Program-made: the position numbers and the translations under genes
The notes under the pieces: generated by a model
Seen by the model: the letters and a program-made list of their open reading frames with translations, nothing else
What the model was told of the DNA's origin: nothing
The model's database searches: none
In this document: in pieces, positions 24,968-34,396 of the stretch
Position numbering within the stretch: the stretch's first letter is position 1
Layout: each line of letters starts with the position of its first letter
Source of the DNA: DASZBX01 sp035943635
GTDB lineage: Bacteria > Actinomycetota > Actinomycetes > Streptomycetales > Catenulisporaceae
Reading direction: 5' to 3'
Assembly: GCA_035943635.1 (NCBI GenBank)
Contig: DASZBX010000045.1
Span: 12,124 to 76,123 of the forward strand
DNA: 64,000 nt

Positions 24968-26275
24968 ATGCGGGAGTATCTGGTAGCCCTGTGCGTCGCC
25001 TGGATCGCCACCTACCTGTGCACGGGCATCGTGCGTGAAGGGGCGATCCGCTTCGGCGCGGTCACCGCGCTGCGCGCTCGCGACGTGCACACCGTCCCCA
25101 CCCCCCGGCTCGGCGGAGTCGGCATGTATCTCGGCATGCTCGCCGCGTTCCTGGTCTCCGCCCAGATGCCGATGCTGCACGAATGGGTGTACGCCAGCAC
25201 GACCACCGTGCACGCCCTGCTGTGGGGCACCGGGATCCTGATCCTGCTCGGCATCGCCGACGACCGCTGGGGTGTGGACGCGGTCATCAAACTCGCCGGG
25301 CAGACCCTGGCCGCCTCGGTGGTGGTGCTCAACGGCGTCGAGATCCAGTGGCTGCCGATCCCCGGCCTCGGCCTGTTCGTGTTCGATCCCACCCTGGGTG
25401 CGGTGGTGTCGATCCTGATCGTCGTGGTCATGGTGAACGCGGTGAACTTCGTCGACGGGCTCGACGGCCTGGCCGCCGGGACGGTCGGCATCGGCGCCCT
25501 GGTGTTCTTCGTCTACGCCTACCGGCTGCAGAGCGGTTACCAGATCTTCGGCGCGGCCCCGGGCACTCTCGTGGTCGCCGTGGTGGTGGGCATGTGCCTG
25601 GGCTTCCTGTGCCACAACTGGTCCCCGGCCCGGATCTTCATGGGCGACTCCGGCTCGATGCTGCTGGGCATGCTGATGGCCACGGCCACCATCCTGCTGT
25701 GCGGCCACATCGACCCGGACCAGATCCGCCAGGTCGCCGGATCGCAGACCTTCGCGACCCACAAGACCCTGCCGGTGCTGATCCTGCCGCTGGTGCTGCC
25801 GTTCACCATCCTGGCCCTGCCGCTCGCCGACATGGCCATGGCGGTGATCCGCCGGACGAAGGCGGGCCGCTCGCCGTTCGCCGCGGACAAGGAGCACATG
25901 CACCACCGGCTGCTGGAGATCGGCCACTCCCGGGTCCGGGCCGTGCTGATCATGTACTTCTGGTCGGCCCTGATCTCGGTCACCGTGGTCATGTTCTCGG
26001 TCACCACGCAGAGCCGCCCGCTGATCTACATCGCGATGGCCACGATGCTGCTCGGCCTGGTCCTGCTGCTGATGCCCCGGGCCCGGCGCCGGCTCGACGA
26101 CCGCGAACAGCGCCGGCTGGCCGCGACCGGGACCCCGGCGGACGGCCGCGAGAGCGCCCCGCCCGGCGCACATCCGGCCCGGCCGGGCGCCGCGGCGGGC
26201 GCCGTGGCCGCTGGTGCACCTCCGGCCGAGGCGCTCACCGCGGCCGGCCAGACCGACGCGCGATCAAGGCCCTGA
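24968..26275 (+). CDS. wecA: WecA-type polyprenyl-phosphate GlcNAc-1-phosphate transferase
   Basis: A 435-residue polytopic membrane enzyme of the MraY/WecA family, which moves a sugar-1-phosphate from a UDP-sugar to a polyprenyl phosphate carrier at the inner face of the membrane. Diagnostic motifs: RLGGVGM, LGIADDRWGVD (Asp-Asp), NAVNFVDGLDGLAAG, FMGDSGSMLLG and the C-terminal EHMHHRLL loop. A hydrophilic Ala/Pro-rich tail of about 60 residues is extra. In mycobacteria and streptomycetes the gene directly precedes the ATP synthase operon, as here; its lipid-linked product starts arabinogalactan-type or teichoic-type polymers. Confidence 0.92.
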   Translation: MREYLVALCVAWIATYLCTGIVREGAIRFGAVTALRARDVHTVPTPRLGGVGMYLGMLAAFLVSAQMPMLHEWVYASTTTVHALLWGTGILILLGIADDRWGVDAVIKLAGQTLAASVVVLNGVEIQWLPIPGLGLFVFDPTLGAVVSILIVVVMVNAVNFVDGLDGLAAGTVGIGALVFFVYAYRLQSGYQIFGAAPGTLVVAVVVGMCLGFLCHNWSPARIFMGDSGSMLLGMLMATATILLCGHIDPDQIRQVAGSQTFATHKTLPVLILPLVLPFTILALPLADMAMAVIRRTKAGRSPFAADKEHMHHRLLEIGHSRVRAVLIMYFWSALISVTVVMFSVTTQSRPLIYIAMATMLLGLVLLLMPRARRRLDDREQRRLAATGTPADGRESAPPGAHPARPGAAAGAVAAGAPPAEALTAAGQTDARSRP

Positions 26276-26364
26276 GCTGGGCGTAAGAATTTCATGTTTC
26301 TTCTGCGTGTCGCACGTGATCCAGGCCACCCCCACCGGGTAAAGACGTGGCCCGAACCTTGTGA

Positions 26365-26370
26365 TAGGTT
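26365..26370 (+). promoter_or_regulatory. Candidate extended -10 box for the atp operon
   Basis: TGTGATAGGTT contains TAGGTT (26365-26370) with an upstream TG. The -35 region is poor (AAGACG about 17 bases upstream). It lies about 80 bases before the first atp gene. Confidence 0.35.
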
Positions 26371-26448
26371 TCACGAGCACAGAGAGAATTACCCAGAGCC
26401 GCCTGTGTGACCACCTACACACCCCCGACTCTCACCGGAGCTACCACG

Positions 26449-26871
26449 ATGCAGGCCGAAGACGTCCGCACGCTACGGCAGTCCGCCGTGCCGACTGCGG
26501 TGGTCGGCGTGCTCAGTGCCGTTCTGGCCGGGGTGCTGGCCGGCTCCAAGGGCGTTCTCGGCGCCGCCTTCGCGCTCGTCGTGGTGACGGTCTTCTTCCT
26601 GATCTCCTCGCTGGTGCTCAACCGCGCCGCGAAAGCCGGCCCGCAGGCGATGATGATCGCCGCGCTGAGCAGCTACATGGTCAAGATCGTCGCGCTCGCC
26701 GTGCTGACGGCCCAGTTCCGCGACACCACACTCTTCAACGGCAGGTCCTTCGGCCTGACCGCGATCGCCTGCGTGCTGGCCTGGTGTGCCACCCAGGTAC
26801 GCATGATGGCCAAGTCCAAGATCCTGTACGTCGACCCGACCGCCGTCCAGCTGAATCACCGTGAGTTGTGA
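26449..26871 (+). CDS. atpI: AtpI-like membrane protein at the head of the ATP synthase operon
   Basis: A 140-residue protein with four predicted membrane helices. It corresponds in position and pattern to the AtpI/UncI proteins before atpB in actinobacteria, which assist Fo assembly or magnesium supply. The ATG at 26449 is preferred because CCGGAG lies 9 bases upstream; a GTG at 26407 would add 14 residues without a good site. The end reads VQLNHREL. Confidence 0.7.
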   Translation: MQAEDVRTLRQSAVPTAVVGVLSAVLAGVLAGSKGVLGAAFALVVVTVFFLISSLVLNRAAKAGPQAMMIAALSSYMVKIVALAVLTAQFRDTTLFNGRSFGLTAIACVLAWCATQVRMMAKSKILYVDPTAVQLNHREL

Positions 26872-27016
26872 CCGGCGATGAACAGCAGCGGATCCTCACA
26901 GCAGACCCGGGCCAGTGCCCGGGTCAGTCACCGTGCCCGGCCCGGCCACAGCCTGCGCCGCCGTCGGGGAGCCGACCTGTGCCGGGAGCACGCGGGTGCG
27001 CGCACCGGAGCGGGCG

Positions 27017-27271
27017 ATGAACCCGACGACGCGGCCGCCCGCTGACCGGACCGCGCAGGACGCCGCGGCCGAGGGACGGCAGACCGAGTCGCAGATGTGG
27101 GCCATCATGGGCCACCTGATCGCCGCGATGGCGGTCTACGGCGGTCTCGGTTACCTCCTCGGTCGTTGGACCGGCCACCCGATCCTGCTGCTCTTCGGAG
27201 TTCTGTTCGGCATGATCGTGTCGCTCGCGTACACGATCTACACGGCGAACAAGGCCTCTGCAGACAGCTAG
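27017..27271 (+). CDS. AtpZ/AtpI-type small membrane protein
   Basis: An 84-residue protein with a polar N-terminus and two membrane helices. The sequence GHLIAAMAVYGGLGYLLGRW and the following hydrophobic helix match the two-helix AtpZ-like (F0F1-ATPase gene 1) family, which accompanies AtpI in some operons. The ATG at 27017 follows a CGGAG. It is separated from atpB by a 160-base gap rich in A and T. Confidence 0.7.
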   Translation: MNPTTRPPADRTAQDAAAEGRQTESQMWAIMGHLIAAMAVYGGLGYLLGRWTGHPILLLFGVLFGMIVSLAYTIYTANKASADS

Positions 27272-27431
27272 CGGCTGCGTATGGTCGGTGAACACAAGCT
27301 TGGCGTGACACGTACCGATGTGAGCACGCGGTTTTTCACGAGTGCACAAACCTGTCCACAGTTCATCACCAAACAGATGGTGAGCATGACGCGATGTATG
27401 CGACCACTAATTCAGCTGAAGGAGTGAACCG

Positions 27432-28244
27432 GTGAGTACGGTAACCGCGAGCACTGTTGTGCTCGCCAGCAGCTGCCATGCCGGCAGCGACTGCGGATTC
27501 CCGGCCCCGTCCCTCGACAGCTTCAACTTCAAAGCGATCTTCTACATCGGCAGCATCGGCATCTACAAGCCGGAACTGCTCGCGGTGATCTGCACGGCAC
27601 TGGTCCTCTGGTTCTTCTGGGCGGCCTTCCGCTCGCCGAAGCTGGTGCCGCGCGGCGCGCAGAACATCGGCGAACTCGGCTACCTGTTCGTCCGCGACCA
27701 GATCGCCCGGCCGATGATCGGCAAGAACGGCGACCGGTTCGTGCCGTTCCTGGTCAGCCTGTTCTTCTTCGTCTGGTCGATGAACCTGATGTCGATCATC
27801 CCGATCGCCCAGCTGCCGGTGACCTCGTTCATCGCGTTCCCGGCCTCGCTGATGATCATGGTGTACTTCACCTACTGGTACCAGGCGATCAAGCACCAGG
27901 GCTTCCTCGGCTTCCTGAAGAACATCGTCCCCAAGGGCGTGCCGTGGCCGGTCCTGATCATCCTGGTCCCGGTCGAATGGGCACGGGTCTTCCTGATCCA
28001 GCCGTTCACCCTGATGGTCCGGTTGTTCGCGAACATGTTCGCCGGGCACCTGCTCCTGCTGACCTTCACCATCGCCACCTGGTACTTGGCCAGTGCCACG
28101 TTCAGCGCCCTGTTCGCCGCGGGTTCCGCGGTCATGGTCGTGGTGCTGACTGGTTTCGAGATGTTCATCCAGGCGTTGCAGGCCTACATCTTCACGATGC
28201 TCACCGCGCAGTACATCGGTGAAGGCGTCCAGGCCGCGCACTAA
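27432..28244 (+). CDS. atpB: ATP synthase subunit a
   Basis: A 270-residue Fo stator subunit that forms the two proton half-channels. The essential arginine is in the segment FTLMVRLFANMFAGH; the last helices (FEMFIQALQAYIFTMLTAQYI) are typical. GTG start after GAAGGAG. First of the core genes atpBEFHAGDC. Confidence 0.96.
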   Translation: MSTVTASTVVLASSCHAGSDCGFPAPSLDSFNFKAIFYIGSIGIYKPELLAVICTALVLWFFWAAFRSPKLVPRGAQNIGELGYLFVRDQIARPMIGKNGDRFVPFLVSLFFFVWSMNLMSIIPIAQLPVTSFIAFPASLMIMVYFTYWYQAIKHQGFLGFLKNIVPKGVPWPVLIILVPVEWARVFLIQPFTLMVRLFANMFAGHLLLLTFTIATWYLASATFSALFAAGSAVMVVVLTGFEMFIQALQAYIFTMLTAQYIGEGVQAAH

Positions 28245-28330
28245 GCACCGAAGACGCCGTCCGCAAGTCTCATCGCACCCCCAGCAGACCGGCAGACCGC
28301 TGCCGGCTAGACGAGAAGGAAACAACTGAG

Positions 28331-28579
28331 ATGTCTGCAGTGCTCACTGACCTCGCCGCCACCACCGGCGTCACCGGTTCGCTCGGCGCCGTCGCCTACG
28401 GTCTCGCGGCCATCGGCCCGGGCGTCGGCATCGGCCTGATCTTCGGCCACGGCGTCGAGGCCATGGCCCGCCAGCCCGAGGCGGCCGGCATGATCCGCAC
28501 CAACATGTACATCGGTTTCGCCCTGACCGAGGCGCTCGCGCTGCTCGGTATCGTCATGCCGTTCGTCTTCGGCAAGTAG
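28331..28579 (+). CDS. atpE: ATP synthase subunit c
   Basis: An 82-residue hairpin protein forming the rotor ring. The first helix holds the Gly-rich GPGVGIGLIFG; the loop is ARQPE (Arg47-Gln48-Pro49); the second helix carries the proton-binding Glu67 in FALTEALALLG. No sodium-binding pattern is seen, so it should be proton-coupled. An AGAAGG sequence lies 12 bases before the ATG. Confidence 0.96.
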   Translation: MSAVLTDLAATTGVTGSLGAVAYGLAAIGPGVGIGLIFGHGVEAMARQPEAAGMIRTNMYIGFALTEALALLGIVMPFVFGK

Positions 28580-28613
28580 TCTTCGGACCCCCGTCGAAGA
28601 AGGAGGCATCACC

Positions 28614-29174
28614 ATGGCAACTCCCATCACGATTCTGGCGGATTCCTCGGTCAACCTGCAGAACCCGATCATCCCGGAGCCGTCGGAGCTGATCATCGGC
28701 TTGGTGGCCTTCGTCATCCTGTTCTCCTGCTTGGCCAAGTTCCTGCTGCCGAACATCCGCAGGCTGCTCGTCGAACGCACCGAGGCGATCGAGGGCGGCC
28801 TGCAGAAGGCCGAGATCGCCCAGCAGGAGGCTGAGCAGATCAAGGCCGACTTCACCGCCAAGCTGGCCGAGTCCCGGCACGAGGCGGCCGAGGTCCGGGC
28901 CAAGGCCCAGGCCGACGGTGCCGCCCTGGTCGAGGCGGCCCGGGCCGAGGGCGTCAAGCAGCGCGAGACGATCCTGGCCAACGGTCAGGCTCAACTGGAC
29001 GCCGACCGGCTCTCCGCGATCGGCGTGCTCAAGGCCGACCTGGGCAAGCTCGCGGTCGACCTGGCCGACAAGATCGTCGGTGAGCGGGTGGCCGACGCCG
29101 CGGTGCAGGGGCGGGTCATCGACCGGTTCCTGGACGAGCTCGACGCCAAGTTCGCGGCCGAGCAGGCCGTCTGA
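28614..29174 (+). CDS. atpF: ATP synthase subunit b
   Basis: A 186-residue peripheral-stalk subunit: one N-terminal membrane helix (about residues 26-48) and a long charged coiled coil rich in Ala, Glu, Lys and Arg. Unlike mycobacteria, b and delta are separate proteins here. The stop overlaps the next start by one base (TGATG). Confidence 0.95.
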   Translation: MATPITILADSSVNLQNPIIPEPSELIIGLVAFVILFSCLAKFLLPNIRRLLVERTEAIEGGLQKAEIAQQEAEQIKADFTAKLAESRHEAAEVRAKAQADGAALVEAARAEGVKQRETILANGQAQLDADRLSAIGVLKADLGKLAVDLADKIVGERVADAAVQGRVIDRFLDELDAKFAAEQAV

Positions 29175-29986
29175 TGCGCGGCGCGAGCCGGGATGCGCAG
29201 GCCCGGGCGCAGGCGGACCTGTCCGCCCTGACGTCCGCGGCCGGCACCGACCTGACCGCCCTGTCCGACGACCTGGCCGCGGTCGGCGCCCTGCTCGGCC
29301 GGGAGATCTCGCTGCGCCGGCTGCTGACCGACCCGGCCAAGCCGGCCGAGGAGCGGGCCGCGCTGGCCGGGGACCTGTTCGGCGGCAAGGTCGGCTCGCC
29401 CGCGGTCGAGCTGCTCACCGGCATGGTGCGCAACCGCTGGTCGCAGCCGCGGGACCTGGCCGAGGCGGTGACCCGGCTGGCGGTCGAGGCCGAACTCGCG
29501 CTGGCCGAACGGGCCGGCGGGCTGGACCGGGTGGAGGAGGACCTGTTCCGGTTCGGCCGGCTGCTGGCCGCCGAGCCGACCCTGGCCGTCGGCCTGTCCG
29601 AGCGCACCCCGGCCGAGGGCCGCACCGCGCTGGCCGACTCGCTGCTGGCCGGCAAGGCGCACGCCTCGTCGGTCCGGCTGATCCACCGGGTGGTGCAGCA
29701 GCCGCTGGGCCAGTCCGCGCTGACCAACGTCGAGCACCTGAGCGCGGTCGCGGCCGAGCTGCGCGAGCGGCTGACCGCCCTGGTCACCACCGCCTCGCCG
29801 CTCAGCGAGGCCCAGCTGGACCGGCTGACCGACATCCTGACCCGCGGCTACGGCCGGCCGGTCCGGCTCAACGTCGAGCTCGACCCCGCGCTGATCGCCG
29901 GCCTGACCATCAGGATCGGCGACGAGATCATCGACGGCACGGTGCGCAACCGGCTCAACGAGGCCTCCCGCAGGTTCGCGGACTGA
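29174..29986 (+). CDS. atpH: ATP synthase subunit delta
   Basis: A 270-residue OSCP/delta subunit joining the peripheral stalk to the top of F1. It is longer than the approximately 180 residues usual in other bacteria, as is common in actinobacteria. The C-terminal segment (GLTIRIGDEIIDGTVRNRL) is the family signature. Coupled to atpF by overlap. Confidence 0.94.
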   Translation: MRGASRDAQARAQADLSALTSAAGTDLTALSDDLAAVGALLGREISLRRLLTDPAKPAEERAALAGDLFGGKVGSPAVELLTGMVRNRWSQPRDLAEAVTRLAVEAELALAERAGGLDRVEEDLFRFGRLLAAEPTLAVGLSERTPAEGRTALADSLLAGKAHASSVRLIHRVVQQPLGQSALTNVEHLSAVAAELRERLTALVTTASPLSEAQLDRLTDILTRGYGRPVRLNVELDPALIAGLTIRIGDEIIDGTVRNRLNEASRRFAD

Positions 29987-30085
29987 CCGCGACACGGTTT
30001 TCGCAGTTCCCGAGCAGTACCTACCGCAGTACCCGAAGAACCCGCAGTACCGCAGCACCCGAAGGACCCGCACCACCCGCACGAC

Positions 30086-30107
30086 CTCCCGGCCGCTTGG
30101 CCGGGAG
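30086..30107 (+). other. Hairpin in the atpH-atpA gap
   Basis: CTCCCGGCC (30086-30094) pairs perfectly with GGCCGGGAG (30099-30107), loop GCTT. It lies in a 206-base gap inside the operon, after imperfect repeats of a CGCAGTACCCGAAG-like unit (30010-30065). It may be a processing or attenuation site. Confidence 0.55.
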
Positions 30108-30192
30108 CCCCGCACCACCCACGAGAGAGTCCGCGGGCGAAGGCGAGCACCACGGCCCTGAGTCCGACGACGATAAGGAGACAGGAACACTG

Positions 30193-31833
30193 ATGGCGGA
30201 GTTGACGATCCGTCCGGAGGAGATCCGGGACGCGCTGGAGCGCTTCGTCGCCTCGTACGAGCCTTCGGCCGCCAACGTTGACGAGGTCGGTACGGTCACC
30301 GAGATCGGTGACGGTATCGCCAAGGTCGAGGGCCTGCCCTCGGCGATGACGAACGAGTTGTTGAAGTTCGAGGACGGCACCCTCGGTATCGCGCTGAACC
30401 TGGACGTGCGCGAGATCGGTGTGGTCGTCATGGGCGACTACAGCAAGATCGGCGAAGGTCAGACGGTCCGCCGCACCGGTGAGATCCTCTCGACCCCCGT
30501 CGGAGACGCATTCCTCGGCCGGGTGGTGGACCCGCTCGGCGCCCCGATCGACGGCCTCGGCCCGATCGAGGCCGAGACCCGCCGGATCCTGGAACTCCAG
30601 GCCCCCGGCGTGATGCAGCGCCAGTCGGTCAGCGAGCCGCTGCAGACCGGCATCAAGTCCATCGACGCGCTCACCCCGATCGGCCGCGGCCAGCGCCAGC
30701 TGATCATCGGCGACCGGCAGACCGGCAAGACCGCGGTCTGCGTGGACACGATCCTGAACCAGAAGGCGAACTGGGAGTCCGGCGACCCGGCCAAGCAGGT
30801 GCGCTGCATCTACGTGGCGGTCGGCCAGAAGGGCTCGACCATCGCGGGCGTGCGCCAGGCCCTGGCGGACAACGGCGCGCTGGAGTACACCACGATCGTG
30901 GCCGCCCCGGCGTCCGACCCGGCCGGCTTCAAGTACCTGGCCCCGTACACCGGTTCGGCCATCGGCCAGCACTGGATGTACGCCGGCAAGCACGTCCTGA
31001 TCGTGTTCGACGACCTGTCCAAGCAGGCCGAGGCCTACCGGGCGATGTCTCTGCTGCTGCGCCGCCCCCCGGGCCGCGAGGCCTACCCCGGCGACGTCTT
31101 CTACCTGCACTCCCGCCTGCTCGAGCGCTGCGCCAAGCTGTCCGACGAGATGGGCGCGGGCTCGATGACCGGTCTGCCGATCGTGGAGACCAAGGCGAAC
31201 GACATCTCCGCGTTCATCCCGACCAACGTGATCTCGATCACCGACGGCCAGGTGTTCCTGGAGTCCGACCTGTTCAACGCCGGCGTGCGCCCGGCCATCA
31301 ACGTCGGCACCTCGGTCTCCCGGGTCGGCAGCGCCGCCCAGGTCAAGCCGATGAGCCAGGTGGCCGGAACGCTCCGGGTGGACCTGGCCCAGTTCCGCGA
31401 CCTGGAGGCCTTCGCCGCCTTCGCCTCGGACCTGGACGACGCGTCCAAGGCCCAGCTGGGCCGCGGCCAGCGGATGGTCGAACTGCTCAAGCAGGGCCAG
31501 TACGCGCCCTACCCGGTAGAGGACCAGGTCGCGGTGATCTGGGCCGGCACCTCCGGCGAGCTCGACGAGGTCCCGGTCGAGGAGGTGCGCCGGTTCGAGC
31601 GGCAGTACCTGGACTACCTCAAGTCCTCCCACCCGGACCTGCTCAAGAGCATCGCCGGCACGTCCAAGAAGCTCTCGGACGAGACGGTCGGGCAGCTCAG
31701 GAGCACCGTCTCCAGCTTCAAGGACACCTTCGAGAAGGCCGACGGCCGGCTGCTGCGCGGCGACGTCCCGGTCGGTTCGCTGGACCCGTCCCAGGTAGGC
31801 CAGGAGAAGATCACCCGGACCACGAAGGCCTGA
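30193..31833 (+). CDS. atpA: ATP synthase subunit alpha
   Basis: A 546-residue non-catalytic nucleotide-binding F1 subunit. Walker A is GDRQTGKT; other landmarks are PIGRGQRQLIIG, DDLSKQAEAYR and the PGREAYPGDVFYLHSRLLER signature. ATG at 30193 follows AAGGAGACAGGA. A C-terminal extension of about 35 residues beyond the usual end is seen, as in other actinobacteria. Confidence 0.97.
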   Translation: MAELTIRPEEIRDALERFVASYEPSAANVDEVGTVTEIGDGIAKVEGLPSAMTNELLKFEDGTLGIALNLDVREIGVVVMGDYSKIGEGQTVRRTGEILSTPVGDAFLGRVVDPLGAPIDGLGPIEAETRRILELQAPGVMQRQSVSEPLQTGIKSIDALTPIGRGQRQLIIGDRQTGKTAVCVDTILNQKANWESGDPAKQVRCIYVAVGQKGSTIAGVRQALADNGALEYTTIVAAPASDPAGFKYLAPYTGSAIGQHWMYAGKHVLIVFDDLSKQAEAYRAMSLLLRRPPGREAYPGDVFYLHSRLLERCAKLSDEMGAGSMTGLPIVETKANDISAFIPTNVISITDGQVFLESDLFNAGVRPAINVGTSVSRVGSAAQVKPMSQVAGTLRVDLAQFRDLEAFAAFASDLDDASKAQLGRGQRMVELLKQGQYAPYPVEDQVAVIWAGTSGELDEVPVEEVRRFERQYLDYLKSSHPDLLKSIAGTSKKLSDETVGQLRSTVSSFKDTFEKADGRLLRGDVPVGSLDPSQVGQEKITRTTKA

Positions 31834-31883
31834 GGCCCGACATGGTCCCGGTCATCGACAACTCGGAAGGAGGTCGAAGCTGA

Positions 31884-32792
31884 GTGCCAGCACAACTCCG
31901 GGTGTACCGGCGACGGATCGCCTCCGTCACGGCCACCAAGAAGATCACCCGCGCGCAGGAGCTCATCTCCACCGCGCGGATCGTCAAGGCCCAGCAGCGG
32001 GTGCAGGCGTCCACCCCGTACGCGCGGGAGATCACCCGCGCGATCGAGGCGGTCACCTCGCACTCGAACGCCAAGCATCCGCTGATCGGCACCCGCGGCC
32101 CGGCCAAGGTGGCCGCGGTGGTGCTGATCACGGCGGACCGCGGGTTCGCCGGCGCGTACAACAGCGGCGCGATCAAGCAGGCCGAGCAACTGGTCAACCT
32201 GCTCAAGGAGCAGAACAAGGAAGTCGTCCGGTACGTCATCGGACGTAAGGGGGCGGCGTACTACCGCTTCCGCGGCGTGGAGCTGGCCGACATCTGGACC
32301 GGCTTCTCGGACAACCCGCAGTACGGCGACGCCGCCCGGATCGGCGACAGCCTGATCGACGCCCTGGTCAAGGGCTCGGAGAACGGCGGCGTGGACGAGG
32401 TGCACGTGGTCTCCACCGAGTTCGTCTCGATGCTGACCCAGACCGCCAAGGCGGTCCGGTTCCTGCCGCTGGAGATCGAGGAGTCCACCGAGCCCCCGGC
32501 CGGCGGCGTCTTCCCGCTCTACGAGTTCGAGCCGTCCGCGCCCGAGGTGCTCGACGCGCTGCTGCCGCACTACATCAAGGCGCGGCTGTTCAACGCGCTG
32601 CTCCAGTCGGCCGCCTCCGAGCACGCCGCCCGGCGCCGGGCGATGAAGGCGGCCACGGACAACGCCGGCGACCTCATCCGCCAGCTCACCCGGCTGGCCA
32701 ACTCGGCCCGACAGGCCGCGATCACCCAGGAAATCAGCGAGATCGTCGGCGGGGCCAACGCCCTGGCCGACGCGTCCGCGGGGAATGAATAG
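31884..32792 (+). CDS. atpG: ATP synthase subunit gamma
   Basis: A 302-residue central-shaft subunit. The N-terminal coiled coil (RIASVTATKKITRAQELIS) and the C-terminal helix (ATDNAGDLIRQLTRLANSARQ) pair to form the rotor. The GTG start at 31884 follows GGAAGGAGG. It lies between atpA and atpD in the standard order. Confidence 0.96.
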   Translation: MPAQLRVYRRRIASVTATKKITRAQELISTARIVKAQQRVQASTPYAREITRAIEAVTSHSNAKHPLIGTRGPAKVAAVVLITADRGFAGAYNSGAIKQAEQLVNLLKEQNKEVVRYVIGRKGAAYYRFRGVELADIWTGFSDNPQYGDAARIGDSLIDALVKGSENGGVDEVHVVSTEFVSMLTQTAKAVRFLPLEIEESTEPPAGGVFPLYEFEPSAPEVLDALLPHYIKARLFNALLQSAASEHAARRRAMKAATDNAGDLIRQLTRLANSARQAAITQEISEIVGGANALADASAGNE

Positions 32793-32798
32793 GAAACG

Positions 32799-34235
32799 AT
32801 GACGACCATGACGACCCAGACGACCACCGGCGTAGGCCGTGTCGCGCGGATCATCGGTCCCGTCGTCGACGCGGAGTTCCCCGTCGACGCGATGCCGGAG
32901 ATCTTCAACGCCCTGACGATCGACTACGACTTCCAGGGCGAGCCGCGCACGCTCACCCTTGAGGTGGCCCAGCACATCGGCGACAACATGGTGCGCGCCA
33001 TCGCCATGAAGCCGACCGACGGCCTGGTCCGCGGCTCCGAGGTGAAGGACACCGGCTCGCCCATCACGGTGCCGGTCGGCGACATCACCAAGGGCCACGT
33101 GTTCAACGTGACCGGCGACGTGCTCAACCTCAAGGAGGGCGAGGAGTACGAGCCCAAGGAGCGCTGGTCGATCCACCGCAAGGCTCCCAGCTTCGACCAG
33201 CTGGACTCCAAGACCGAGATGTTCACCACCGGCATCAAGGTCATCGACCTGCTCACCCCGTACGTCAGCGGCGGCAAGATCGGCCTGTTCGGCGGCGCGG
33301 GCGTGGGCAAGACGGTGCTCATCCAGGAGCTGATCTACCGGGTGGCCGAGAACTTCGGCGGCGTGTCGGTGTTCGCCGGCGTCGGCGAGCGCACCCGTGA
33401 GGGCAACGACCTGATCAAGGAGATGACCGAGACCGGCGTCATCGAGAAGACCGCGCTGGTCTACGGCCAGATGGACGAGCCCCCGGGCACCCGTCTGCGG
33501 GTCGCGCTGTCCGCGCTGACCATGGCGGAGTACTTCCGGGACGTGCAGAAGCAGGACGTGCTGCTGTTCATCGACAACATCTTCCGGTTCACCCAGGCCG
33601 GCTCGGAGGTCTCCACCCTGCTCGGCCGGATGCCGTCCGCGGTGGGCTACCAGCCGACCCTGGCGGACGAGATGGGCGAGCTGCAGGAGCGGATCACCTC
33701 GACCCGGGGCCACTCGATCACCTCGGTGCAGGCGATCTACGTGCCCGCGGACGACTACACCGACCCGGCGCCGGCCACCACCTTCGCGCACCTGGACGCC
33801 ACCACGGAGCTGTCCCGGCCGATCACCCAGAAGGGCATCTACCCCGCGGTGGACCCGCTGGCCTCGACCAGCCGGATCCTGGACCCGCGGTACATCGCCG
33901 CGGACCACTACGAGTGCGCGATGCGGGTCAAGCAGATCCTGCAGAAGTACAAGGACCTCCAGGACATCATCGCGATCCTCGGCATCGACGAGCTGTCCGA
34001 GGAGGACAAGGTCACCGTGCAGCGCGCGCGGCGGATCGAGCGCTTCCTGTCCCAGAACACCTACGTGGCGAAGATCTTCACCGGCGTGGACGGCTCGTTC
34101 GTCTCGCTGGAGGAGACCATCTTCGCGTTCAACGCGATCGCCGACGGCAAGTACGACCACCTGCCCGAGCAGGCGTTCTTCATGTGCGGCGGGATCGACG
34201 ACCTGGAGCAGAAGGCCAAGGAGCTGTCGAAGTAG
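32799..34235 (+). CDS. atpD: ATP synthase subunit beta
   Basis: A 478-residue catalytic F1 subunit. Walker A GGAGVGKTV, the catalytic glutamate region GVGERTREGNDL, Walker B DVLLFIDNIFRF and the SALGRMPSAVGYQPTL-like segment (here STLLGRMPSAVGYQPTL) are all intact. It begins 6 bases after atpG. Confidence 0.98.
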   Translation: MTTMTTQTTTGVGRVARIIGPVVDAEFPVDAMPEIFNALTIDYDFQGEPRTLTLEVAQHIGDNMVRAIAMKPTDGLVRGSEVKDTGSPITVPVGDITKGHVFNVTGDVLNLKEGEEYEPKERWSIHRKAPSFDQLDSKTEMFTTGIKVIDLLTPYVSGGKIGLFGGAGVGKTVLIQELIYRVAENFGGVSVFAGVGERTREGNDLIKEMTETGVIEKTALVYGQMDEPPGTRLRVALSALTMAEYFRDVQKQDVLLFIDNIFRFTQAGSEVSTLLGRMPSAVGYQPTLADEMGELQERITSTRGHSITSVQAIYVPADDYTDPAPATTFAHLDATTELSRPITQKGIYPAVDPLASTSRILDPRYIAADHYECAMRVKQILQKYKDLQDIIAILGIDELSEEDKVTVQRARRIERFLSQNTYVAKIFTGVDGSFVSLEETIFAFNAIADGKYDHLPEQAFFMCGGIDDLEQKAKELSK

Positions 34236-34338
34236 CCGGCCGGCCGCGTCCGGCGGCGACCGGAGCAGCACCCCCGCTGGGATAAGGTGGGTCCAAGCCC
34301 GCCGAGTCCCAGCGGTTCACCCGACCCCAGTCGGCTGC

Positions 34339-34362
34339 GCCGCCAGTGCGGACACTGGCGGC
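34339..34362 (+). other. Hairpin in the atpD-atpC gap
   Basis: GCCGCCAGTG (34339-34348) pairs perfectly with CACTGGCGGC (34353-34362), loop CGGA, in the 161-base gap before atpC. It may limit expression of the last subunit or stabilise upstream RNA. Confidence 0.6.
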
Positions 34363-34396
34363 TGCGGCCGTACGAAGCGCTGTAAGGAGCCATCTG

